6,297 bases of DNA from Cytophagales bacterium. GTDB lineage: Bacteria > Bacteroidota > Bacteroidia > Cytophagales > JAAEPT01. The DNA is taken from NCBI GenBank assembly GCA_011524675.1, contig WTJX01000249.1, forward strand, positions 1 to 6,297, written 5' to 3'. Position numbers and translations under genes: made by a program. Positions 1-5,559 of the stretch are shown here, one piece after another. Numbering within the stretch: position 1 is the first letter of the stretch; each line of letters begins with the position of its first letter. The notes under the pieces were generated by a model, which was not told where the DNA came from, did not search any database, and worked only from the letters and a program-made list of their open reading frames with translations.

Positions 1-122
1 GCTTTTATTGATGTACCTGCGTTTTTATTATTACCATCAAGAGCGACAAAATAATCTGTAGCCTTAGAAGAGAAAGATAAAAGCAAAAAGAAAAAAAGAA
101 AAAGAAATCTAGTAATATTCAT
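1..122 (-). CDS. 5' end of a secreted beta-helix-like (polysaccharide lyase-like) protein, partial
   Basis: Reading leftward from an ATG at 122-120, the frame stays open to the window edge and encodes about 40 residues, so the rest of the gene lies outside. It begins MNITRFLFLFFF and continues as a very hydrophobic stretch ending SFSSKA, a classic type I signal peptide with a likely cut after Ala-22 (S-K-A). The mature protein starts TDYFVALDGNNKNAGTS. That 'D-Y-[YF]-V-x-x-[DN]-G-N-[DN]-x-N-x-G-T' opening is typical of the first strand and turn of secreted right-handed parallel beta-helix proteins (DUF1565-type and many polysaccharide lyases) in Bacteroidota. There is no lipobox cysteine, so it is probably periplasmic or secreted. 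It points away from the sulfatase at 764, and the pair may act on the same sulfated glycan. The real-gene call is fairly secure; the fold rests on one short motif, and the enzyme activity cannot be decided. Confidence 0.72.
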   Translation of the reverse strand, partial: MNITRFLFLFFFLLLSFSSKATDYFVALDGNNKNAGTSIK

Positions 123-205
123 GAAAGTCAATTGGATTATTAGAGCGCATTTCATGAAGTGATTATACCTTTTTTGTTTGAAACGAAAAGACTAGATTTC
201 GCAGC

Positions 206-238
206 TGATTGAATGCAAAGCATTCTTGTAGTCAATCA
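206..238. repeat. Nested inverted repeat / hairpin
   Basis: TGATTGA (206-212) is matched by TCAATCA (232-238), a perfect 7-bp stem. Within it GAATGC (211-216) and GCATTC (220-225) form a second perfect 6-bp stem with a 3-nt AAA loop. The two share bases 211-212, so they are partly alternative folds. There is no T-run after it in either direction, so it does not look like an intrinsic terminator. It overlaps the start of a dispersed repeat copy, and the structure may belong to that element. Confidence 0.5.
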
Positions 239-257
239 TTAAAAGCTCAAACCACTT
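226..257 (+). repeat. Dispersed intergenic repeat, copy A
   Basis: This 32-bp stretch (TTGTAGTCAATCAT to AAACCACTT) matches 6100-6131 at 27 of 32 positions without gaps, counted by eye. Both copies are intergenic. The core TTGTAG-YY-AAT-S-AT is also shared with the inverted copy at 640-670. The similarity probably extends upstream with a 1-nt gap (AAAGC before the core in both). I do not recognise it as a named repeat family. Confidence 0.6.
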
Positions 258-452
258 CAATGCAAATATTGAAAAAAACTTAAGATGAAATATACATACA
301 AAAAACTATTTCAATAAGCATAAACGCGAAACAACAGTAGTTTGCACTATTCTTTGTCACTTATAGTCTATACGTCATAAGTATTATGTCTTTAAAGCGA
401 GTCAATAGTAGATACCGCATAAACTTTTAGCTTTTTCATAAATAAATGTGTG

Positions 453-462
453 TAGCGAGCTA
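453..462. repeat. Short palindromic word TAGCGAGCTA shared with 6153-6162
   Basis: The 10-mer is a small palindrome (TAGC-GA-GCTA) that occurs here and again at 6153-6162, in both cases downstream of a copy of the 32-bp dispersed repeat. It may be the distal end of a longer element. On its own a 10-mer is weak evidence; its position relative to copies A and C is what makes it worth recording. Confidence 0.3.
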
Positions 463-588
463 GTTGAATGTAGGAAAAAATAAAAACTCAATACATAATT
501 CCCCAAATAAACACATAAAAACACCTATTTCACCCTACTTTTTAACTTAAAATACAATTCCACCCTCAATATGAGACAAAAATCCACC

Positions 589-616
589 TTGCTACCGCCT
601 ATATCGCTTAACTTTG
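589..616 (+). promoter_or_regulatory. Candidate Bacteroidota-type promoter for the sulfatase gene
   Basis: TTG at 589-591 is followed after 17 bp by TAACTTTG at 609-616, an exact match to the TAnnTTTG -7 element of Bacteroidota primary sigma-factor promoters, with the known 17-23 bp spacing to a -33 TTG. Transcription would start near 622-625, giving a leader of roughly 140 nt before the sulfatase ATG at 764. This is the only exact TAnnTTTG I found in the 641-bp gap on this strand. It lies within a dispersed-repeat neighbourhood, so a chance match remains possible. Confidence 0.5.
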
Positions 617-635
617 TTATGAAAGCGATGTAGGC
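597..635. promoter_or_regulatory. 13-bp-arm inverted repeat around the -7 element (possible operator)
   Basis: GCCTATATCGCTT (597-609) is mirrored by AAGCGATGTAGGC (623-635), complementary at 12 of 13 positions, the remaining pair being T/G. The 13-bp spacer (610-622) contains most of the candidate -7 element. The right arm falls at about the transcription start, so the left arm would not be in the transcript. The symmetry therefore fits a protein-binding site on DNA better than an RNA leader structure. A repressor controlling the sulfatase in response to its glycan is a reasonable guess, but no regulator gene is visible. A second, competing stem (GATGT 627-631 with ACATC 639-643) overlaps it. 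Confidence 0.4.
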
Positions 636-639
636 TTTA

Positions 640-670
640 CATCATTAGCTACAAAACAAGCTTTTTCGCC
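640..670 (-). repeat. Dispersed intergenic repeat, copy B (inverted)
   Basis: The reverse complement of this 31-bp stretch begins GGCGAAAAAGCTTG and ends GCTAATGATG. It matches 6084-6114 on the plus strand at 28 of 31 positions without gaps. Weaker similarity continues past it (CAAAGTT followed by AGCGA in both), suggesting a longer degenerate element that runs into the promoter palindrome at 597-635. It lies about 95-125 bp before the sulfatase start. Confidence 0.6.
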
Positions 671-763
671 TGTTGTTTGTTTAATCTCAATTCCGTAGCT
701 TATGTAAGCAAACAAATACTCAATTAACGTCATCATTCATTTTAAAACCACAACATCATATTT

Positions 764-2299
764 ATGAAAATTAATTACCTTATAGTAAGTATATTACTTT
801 TTTTAAGCCTGTTTTCATTCTCCAATGAAAAACCAAACATCATTGTGATCTATACAGACGACCAAGGGGCAGGAGATGTCAGTGCCCTAAATCCAAAAGC
901 ACGTTTTCAAACGCCCAATTTAGACCGCCTAGTAAATGAGGGCATTGCCTTTACCAATGGACACAGCTCCAGCTCTGTCTGTACTCCCTCTCGCTACGGC
1001 TTATTGACGGGGCGTTATTCATGGAGAACTAAACTTAAAAGAGGTGTTATGGGGTCAGATAGAGATTGTCTTATTTCAAAAGGTAGAATGACATTAGCTT
1101 CTATGCTCAAAGCAAACGGATACCATACAGCTATGGTAGGGAAATGGCATTTGGGAATGCAAATCCCTGGTAATGGTCCCAAAACAAGAGATTGGTCAAA
1201 GCCTATCCAAGACATGCCTTTAGACAAAGGTTTTGATTACTTTTTTGGTGTTCCTGCCTCTTTAAATTTTGGTATTCTTGCTTGGTTTGAAGGTAGATAT
1301 GCTAAAGTACCTCCTAGCATGTTGACTTCTAAGAAGAAAAATGATAGACATGTAGATTATAGAGTTATGCCTCCATACAAAGATAACAATGGTAGCAACA
1401 AAGGTTTTGAAGTAGCACCTGACTTTATTGACAATCAATGTCTCACTCGTTTTACAGACAAAGCGATAGATTGGATAAAAACAAAAGTAGCAGATGCAAA
1501 AAAAGGAAAGCCATTCTTTTTGTACCTACCCTATACTTCTCCTCATTATCCTGTATGCCCACTCCCAAAATACAAGGGAAAGGGAGAGTGCGGTGCTTAT
1601 GGTGAGTTTCTCATAGAGACAGATGACCACATAGGCCGCATCATGAAGCTATTGAAAGATAGTGGAGTAGATGATAATACACTCATTGTGTTTACTAGCG
1701 ACAATGGACCAGAGAGATCCTGGGATATAAGAATAAAAGATTTCGATCATGACAGTAGAGGAAGTTTTAGAGGGGGCAAAAGATCGGTATATGAAGGAGG
1801 CCATAGAGTGCCTTTTCTCGTAAGATGGCCTAAAGGTATAACAAACCCAGGTAGAAAATTTGATGCTCCTGTAGGGCAAATAGACTTGTTGGCTACTTTT
1901 GCCGATATCATCGGACTGTCTCTACCAGACAATGCTGGCGAAGATAGTCAAAGCTTTTTCCCTGTCTTACAAGACAAATCATTCCAACGATTGCCAATTA
2001 TCAATAGAGCTGATGGAAACAGTGATTATAGGTATGCTATTACAGAGGATAACTGGAAACTTATCATGCAAAGTAAGGGACACGAACTTGAGTTGTATGA
2101 TTTGAAAAAAGATCCGGCAGAGACTAAAAATATTGCTGCTGAAAACCCTAAAATGGTGAAAGAGCTAACCGAAAAAATTACAAAAATATTTGTCTCTGGT
2201 AGAACTACCAAAGGTAAAGCACAAAAGAATGATACAGGGTATTGGGGAGATCTGACTTGGATTACCCAAAAAGAATATGACCAAGAGAGTATTAAATAG
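764..2299 (+). CDS. Secreted S1-family (formylglycine-dependent) sulfatase
   Basis: This 511-residue enzyme should hydrolyse sulfate esters, most likely on a sulfated glycan. Residues 1-20 form a signal peptide (MKINYLIVSI...FSFS) with no lipobox cysteine, so it acts in the periplasm or outside. The sulfatase core (PF00884) is complete: metal-binding DDQ (32-34), active-site CTPSR (73-77, Cys-73 to be converted to formylglycine), GKWHLG (126-131, Lys-127 and His-129), TSPHYP with His-261, SDNG with Asp-313/Asn-314, and RGGKR with Lys-339. The C-terminal subdomain ends with the usual 'ELYDLKKDPAETKNIA' strand (443-458). Length is normal. The stretch after the active site (YGLLTGRYSWRTKLK) recalls SulfAtlas subfamily S1_15 from memory; the substrate is not determinable. 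Maturation needs a sulfatase-maturating enzyme not encoded here. The ATG at 764 gives a well-formed signal peptide and an AT-rich upstream without a Shine-Dalgarno site. The gene appears monocistronic. Confidence 0.96.
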   Translation: MKINYLIVSILLFLSLFSFSNEKPNIIVIYTDDQGAGDVSALNPKARFQTPNLDRLVNEGIAFTNGHSSSSVCTPSRYGLLTGRYSWRTKLKRGVMGSDRDCLISKGRMTLASMLKANGYHTAMVGKWHLGMQIPGNGPKTRDWSKPIQDMPLDKGFDYFFGVPASLNFGILAWFEGRYAKVPPSMLTSKKKNDRHVDYRVMPPYKDNNGSNKGFEVAPDFIDNQCLTRFTDKAIDWIKTKVADAKKGKPFFLYLPYTSPHYPVCPLPKYKGKGECGAYGEFLIETDDHIGRIMKLLKDSGVDDNTLIVFTSDNGPERSWDIRIKDFDHDSRGSFRGGKRSVYEGGHRVPFLVRWPKGITNPGRKFDAPVGQIDLLATFADIIGLSLPDNAGEDSQSFFPVLQDKSFQRLPIINRADGNSDYRYAITEDNWKLIMQSKGHELELYDLKKDPAETKNIAAENPKMVKELTEKITKIFVSGRTTKGKAQKNDTGYWGDLTWITQKEYDQESIK

Positions 2300-2394
2300 G
2301 TGAAATAAAAATATCCGCTTTCTTATTGAAAAGAAGTAAGACAAGATATAAGACAAAAGAAATTAGATTTTCACTTTAAGGCATGAGGAGCAGG

Positions 2395-2426
2395 ATTTTA
2401 TTCCACGAAAGTGGCTTTTTTAAAAT
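2395..2426 (+). terminator. Probable intrinsic terminator of the sulfatase gene
   Basis: CCAC (2403-2406) and GTGG (2411-2414) close a GAAA tetraloop, followed after one C by six T residues (2416-2421). ATTTTA (2395-2400) and TAAAAT (2421-2426) could add an outer stem. It lies about 100 nt after the sulfatase stop codon. The GC stem is only 4 bp, so termination may be partial, with the stronger hairpin at 2634-2687 as backup. Confidence 0.5.
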
Positions 2427-2461
2427 GAAGAAATTAAAAATTTAAGAAATGAATGGTTTCA

Positions 2462-2490
2462 ATTTACGATTAGACGATTGACTATTTACA
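2462..2490. repeat. Degenerate heptanucleotide repeat, block A (ATTnACn)
   Basis: Four consecutive units: ATTTACG, ATTAGACG, ATTGACT and ATTTACA. Three are 7 bp and one is 8 bp. The repeated pattern is ATT followed by a short purine/T spacer and AC. It is followed after 7 bp by a second block with the same phase length. This looks like a decayed short tandem repeat rather than coding or regulatory sequence. Confidence 0.45.
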
Positions 2491-2497
2491 AATTTAA

Positions 2498-2546
2498 TAG
2501 TGATTAGTGTTTGATGATTAGAGATGAGTTATGGGGTATGCATGAT
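2498..2546. repeat. Degenerate heptanucleotide repeat, block B (nnnnnAT, seven units)
   Basis: Read in sevens the sequence is TAGTGAT, TAGTGTT, TGATGAT, TAGAGAT, GAGTTAT, GGGGTAT, GCATGAT. The seventh base is T in all seven units and the sixth is A in six; A/G dominate positions 2-3. The phase is held for 49 bp with no insertions. The units at the left are more alike than those at the right. Confidence 0.45.
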
Positions 2547-2591
2547 GAGTAAAAATACCAAAAACAAAAAGCTAAGTGCTAAAAACTCATA

Positions 2592-2619
2592 GACTATTGA
2601 CCATCGACTATGGACTCAC
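2592..2619. repeat. Heptanucleotide repeat, block C (GACYATn)
   Basis: Four units in exact 7-bp register: GACTATT, GACCATC, GACTATG, GACTCAC. All four start with GAC. This is the clearest of the three blocks and ends 14 bp before the terminator stem. CATAG (2589-2593) and CTATG (2608-2612) also form a small inverted repeat across it. Confidence 0.55.
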
Positions 2620-2633
2620 TTGTACTAGATACT

Positions 2634-2687
2634 AAAAAGGTCTCCCACTTCCTGATGTGTAATCGGGAAATGGGAGACCTTTTTTTT
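2634..2687. terminator. Strong bidirectional intrinsic terminator
   Basis: AAAAAGGTCTCCCA (2634-2647) pairs perfectly with TGGGAGACCTTTTT (2671-2684). After one C/A mismatch the stem continues with TTCCTGAT (2649-2656) against ATCGGGAA (2662-2669), including one T/G pair, around a 5-nt loop. The plus strand has eight Ts after the GC stem (2680-2687), and the minus strand five (2638-2634). It lies 10 bp beyond the stop codon of the minus-strand T9SS gene, so it is primarily that gene's terminator. It would also stop any readthrough from the sulfatase. Confidence 0.93.
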
Positions 2688-2697
2688 GCAATAAGAT

Positions 2698-4950
2698 CTA
2701 TTGTTTTATTAGTTTAAGATGGGTGGTACCTATTGGACTTTCAATATATAGCAGATACATCCCTTGTGCTAAGTTTGAGGTGTTTATAGACGAAGTGTTA
2801 CTTTCTTTTATCAAAATGTTTCCGTTAACATCCATCAAAGTCAAATGAACTTCTCCTGTAGCTGTTAAGTCAATAACGATCTGCTCATCAAAAGGGTTTG
2901 GACTTATGGCTTTGCGTAATGCTGCCAATCGATCTGTAGTAGAAGTTAATAGACTTGTACCTAAATTATTTACTTCACTTATGTCTAGAGAAGCTAGGTT
3001 GTCAAGATTTTCATTCAATATTTCACCTCCGTTCAGCGTTATTTGGTCTGCCAGTGTGATAGAAGTATTTACATTTTCGTTTGCTGTAACTGTATAGGCA
3101 AAAAACACATCATTTTCTTCATGACTATGATAAACTAATTCTTTTCCGATAGAGGTGATGGCTATGCTTGGGTTTGTGTTCAATATATTGGACACGGATA
3201 CATTATCACTATAGCTTACTTTTACATATACGATATCTCCTTCTACAAATATGCTATCGCTAATTTCAGCTGCATCGGTCGAAGGGTTTTCTACAATAGC
3301 TAAATCGGTAACGGTTGGAGGCACTACAAAGCTTACATTGTAAGTAACGATGGAGTCGCAACCTGCATAGCTTGTGAGGGTATCTATCCACTCACCGTCA
3401 GTACTTACGCGGTAGTTGCCAGAGGGTACTGTAAAATAAGAGGCTGTTACCGCAGTGTCGATGATATCTGTATTAACGATCTCAGTACAGCCTAAGTCTT
3501 GCTCATAGAGAATGCCATTTTTGGTTGCATTCATGAAGTAGTGATATACTTTGTTTCCTAATCTAAAACCGCCATCGGTTTCGTAACCCAAGTTTTGACC
3601 AAAGGTTTCACCATCGTTTGGATATAGTGGTCCTGTGAAGCTATTGGTTGGGATATTATATAGGTAAAGCAATCTTTCTTTTTTGGGTACTGTGATATTG
3701 TTATAGGTGTTGGCATTGGCAGAAAAACGCATGTATATATTTTCTTTGCCAAGTGCAAAGTTATCTGAGATATCATCTGCACCTCTATTGAAGCCAGTGA
3801 AATTGTCTGGCATTGTAGGGAAGACTACATTAGTGCCGTCAAAGTAAGCGGCAATATAGTTGTTGCCTGCATAGCTTTCTTTGATGGTATAGATGAGACT
3901 GTTGCCTGTATTGGCTATCTTCCAGTAGCTTACCTCTCCTTCATTTGGGTTAAGAGTGGGTAGTTCTGTAGCGGTATAGTCATCAGTATTTAAACGATAA
4001 AATGTATTTACTTTAAAAGCTTTTTCATAGATGAAATAGTATTCGCCATTTAGCGAGAAAGCAGGCGTAAGGGCACTAGACTTCAACGAGCCAGTATATG
4101 GACTGTAATCTGCTATGGCTTTGGTATAACCTGTAACTTCTACAAAACTGTTTGAAAGGGTATTATATACAAATACATCATATACGCCTGTAGTAGTATT
4201 GAAGAGAGGTGTATAAAGCAATCTATCATTTAACATGTTGGCATTTAATTGGATGTCTTCATAGCCACTAGGCAAATCTACTTCTGTAAATGTATTTCCA
4301 TCAAATAAAAGGAGATGTATAGTACTGTCTTCGTCTATTCCTTTGTGGTAAAAGAAGTTGTCAATAGTGTTTTTTCCATAGGTTGTTACGATTCCATTTT
4401 TAGCTGTATAGCCATCTGGGCTTGTTACCTTTTCTAAGCTTGTACCATTTTTTTCTAGTAAGATCGTAACGCTATCTTCGTCCCAAGTTGTAAAGTAGGC
4501 TTTTTCGTTGATCGTACCTATATAGCTATTGGTTATTCCTAGTTCATGTATTTCGCTAGGAGAGGTCAATGCTGTAACTGTACCTCCATCAAATTCATAG
4601 TAACTAGCCACATGGCTGTCGTCTAGTACTTTGAGGTAAGCGATAGCAGGGTCTTCTTGATCAACACTAAAGCCAACTATCCCGGTGCCACTAGCGGTAT
4701 AGCTACCTAAGCTTCCACTGGTGATGAGGTCTGTGATAGGTGTCATGTCGCTACCATCAAACAAATAATAAGTATAAATACTATCTGTAGTAATGTACTT
4801 TAGATAGGTTTGGTAATTGAACTCTACGGTAGATTTTAAATAACCTACGGATGGACTACTAGTGTAGTCTTCTGGGTCTGTAACTCTTTCTATTGTTTGA
4901 GAAAATAATATACTGCAATGCAATACTGCTATTAAAAATAAATATTTCAT
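2698..4950 (-). CDS. T9SS cargo protein with beta-propeller-like repeats and C-terminal sorting domain
   Basis: This 750-residue protein has a signal peptide (MKYLFLIAVLHCSILFSQ, cut near residue 18). Residues 19-490 carry a recurring unit of hydrophobic strand, [FY][DN]G or a YN turn, then a T/V strand and a proline/glycine turn: YYLFDGSD (61), YYEFDGGT (117), LLEKNGTS (164), LLLFDGNT (213), VFVYNTLS (259), FYRLNTDD (317), AAYFDGTN (367), LLYLYNIP (427). About eight units roughly 45-60 residues apart suggest a beta-propeller. Residues 504-542 form the 'TVPSGNY...GCDSIVTYNV' module common in Bacteroidota surface proteins. Residues 545-660 resemble an Ig-like surface module ending 'ITLNGGEI'. 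The last 70 residues (SPNPFDEQIVID...GMYLLYIES) are the type A sorting domain, removed after passage through T9SS. It is likely surface-attached or released; function unknown, with no catalytic motif seen. It is monocistronic, with a strong terminator 10 bp downstream. Confidence 0.93.
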   Translation of the reverse strand: MKYLFLIAVLHCSILFSQTIERVTDPEDYTSSPSVGYLKSTVEFNYQTYLKYITTDSIYTYYLFDGSDMTPITDLITSGSLGSYTASGTGIVGFSVDQEDPAIAYLKVLDDSHVASYYEFDGGTVTALTSPSEIHELGITNSYIGTINEKAYFTTWDEDSVTILLEKNGTSLEKVTSPDGYTAKNGIVTTYGKNTIDNFFYHKGIDEDSTIHLLLFDGNTFTEVDLPSGYEDIQLNANMLNDRLLYTPLFNTTTGVYDVFVYNTLSNSFVEVTGYTKAIADYSPYTGSLKSSALTPAFSLNGEYYFIYEKAFKVNTFYRLNTDDYTATELPTLNPNEGEVSYWKIANTGNSLIYTIKESYAGNNYIAAYFDGTNVVFPTMPDNFTGFNRGADDISDNFALGKENIYMRFSANANTYNNITVPKKERLLYLYNIPTNSFTGPLYPNDGETFGQNLGYETDGGFRLGNKVYHYFMNATKNGILYEQDLGCTEIVNTDIIDTAVTASYFTVPSGNYRVSTDGEWIDTLTSYAGCDSIVTYNVSFVVPPTVTDLAIVENPSTDAAEISDSIFVEGDIVYVKVSYSDNVSVSNILNTNPSIAITSIGKELVYHSHEENDVFFAYTVTANENVNTSITLADQITLNGGEILNENLDNLASLDISEVNNLGTSLLTSTTDRLAALRKAISPNPFDEQIVIDLTATGEVHLTLMDVNGNILIKESNTSSINTSNLAQGMYLLYIESPIGTTHLKLIKQ

Positions 4951-5559
4951 AATATACGTTTTAGGTGCTAATTAGTCGTTCAAAAATCTTGATCTGAGGT
5001 AAAAACTCTTGTTTTTAATTCAGGCTTATTTTTGTTCGCCTATGTTAAAGTTGAAAGCTTTTAGGTACAGGATAAGAGATATTTCAATCTTTTATTCGGT
5101 ATAAAATCTTTGGCTTTCTTCATCGTTCGAGCACTAAACTACAGACTTGCTTTTAGAGGTGGTTTCAGTATGTTCTAATAAAAGTTCGTTATAGTATTTC
5201 TTAGTTTTTTACTTTTTTTTATTAGATAATGATCTTTTTATTTTTGTTGAAAAGAAAGTTTTTTGTCGATTAGGGTTCTTCTTTACCAATATTGAGACTC
5301 TATTTTTATTGAAAGAAGGGTTGAGAAGACTGAAAGAGTTTTTTATAAGTACTAAAAACTGTAGCTTTACCCAAAATGAAAATGTTCGGTTAACTACTCT
5401 CTCATTCTCATGAGCTTTTGGGGATTAGTGTTTCGTAAAAAATCAAGGAGGCCGAAAGCGTTAAGAAAATAGACCTTAGTCTGTTTTTAACAACGAGCCA
5501 GTATGCGGTGAAGGATTAAAGTGCTTTACCGAACACATACTTTAAAACAGTTATCTCTT
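4951..5559. other. Divergent intergenic region, T-rich, with no recognised gene
   Basis: These 609 bp separate the T9SS gene (leftward) from the membrane-protein gene (rightward). No coding frame, tRNA or known structured RNA was recognised. For the leftward gene, the reverse complement of 4981-4988 reads GATTTTTG, one base off TAnnTTTG and about 30 bp before the start codon, but no matching -33 TTG is obvious. A similar T-rich phrase recurs imperfectly (TATTTTTGTTGAAAAGAA near 5230-5250 and TATTTTTATTGAAAGAA near 5301-5318). The right end holds a long hairpin (5450-5499). Confidence 0.6.
5450..5499 (+). other. Long imperfect hairpin upstream of the membrane-protein gene
   Basis: GAAAATAGAC (5465-5474) pairs with GTCTGTTTTT (5479-5488) around a CTTA loop, with two G/T pairs. 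After a small internal loop CGTT (5459-5462) pairs with AACG (5492-5495), and GGC (5450-5452) with GCC (5497-5499). The five-T run lies inside the descending arm, so it resembles a weak terminator or attenuator. It ends 60 nt before the ATG at 5560 and could be a leader structure, provided transcription starts upstream, which is not shown. Confidence 0.35.

Larger units (their letters stand above)
123..763. other. Divergent intergenic region upstream of the lyase-like gene and the sulfatase
   Basis: These 641 bp separate two divergently transcribed genes. I see no convincing coding frame or RNA gene. The region holds a hairpin around 206-238, one direct and one inverted copy of a dispersed repeat (226-257 and 640-670), a shared 10-mer TAGCGAGCTA at 453-462, a weaker inverted repeat (ATTGAAA 268-274 with TTTCAAT 309-315), and a candidate sulfatase promoter inside an inverted repeat (589-635). 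Two similar pyrimidine-rich words, TTTCACCCTAC and TTCCACCCTCA, occur near 528 and 559. No convincing TAnnTTTG promoter was found for the leftward gene. Confidence 0.7.
2300..2697. other. Convergent intergenic region between the sulfatase and the T9SS protein gene
   Basis: The 398 bp between the two stop codons contain no believable gene. From left to right they hold a small GAAA-loop hairpin with T-run (2395-2426), three blocks of 7-bp-phased degenerate repeats (2462-2490, 2498-2546, 2592-2619), and a very strong terminator hairpin (2634-2687). Confidence 0.75.

Noticed and set aside
163..168. TATAAT on the minus strand (complement of ATTATA, about 163-168), upstream of the partial leftward gene
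   Set aside because: It matches the E. coli -10, but Bacteroidota promoters use TAnnTTTG, and no suitable upstream element was found. AT-rich DNA gives such hits often.
226..475. Insertion sequence or transposase remnant between the first two genes
   Set aside because: Repeats are present, but no reading frame shows transposase similarity and no clear terminal inverted repeats with a target duplication could be defined.
1649..1932. Two overlapping open frames antisense to the sulfatase
   Set aside because: They lie wholly within a well-supported gene with all catalytic motifs, have no family features, and look like shadows of its codon use. The same holds for antisense frames near 1015-1227, 2026-2356, and 2906-3097 (plus strand, opposite the T9SS gene).
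2384..2446. Plus-strand 20-codon frame starting MRSRILFHES
   Set aside because: It runs straight through the terminator-like hairpin, is very short and has no recognisable features; chance in AT-rich DNA.
2462..2619. CRISPR array in the heptad-repeat region
   Set aside because: Units are 7 bp, directly adjacent and without spacers; there are no 23-47 bp identical repeats and no cas genes.
5120..5150. GTTCGAGCAC, resembling a tRNA T-loop
   Set aside because: The flanking bases do not form a T-stem and no acceptor or anticodon arms are present.
5460..5491. GTTAA...TTAAC inverted ends, resembling an integron attC site
   Set aside because: The core-site consensus and the paired L/R boxes are not present, no integrase or cassette array is visible, and a leader hairpin explains the symmetry.
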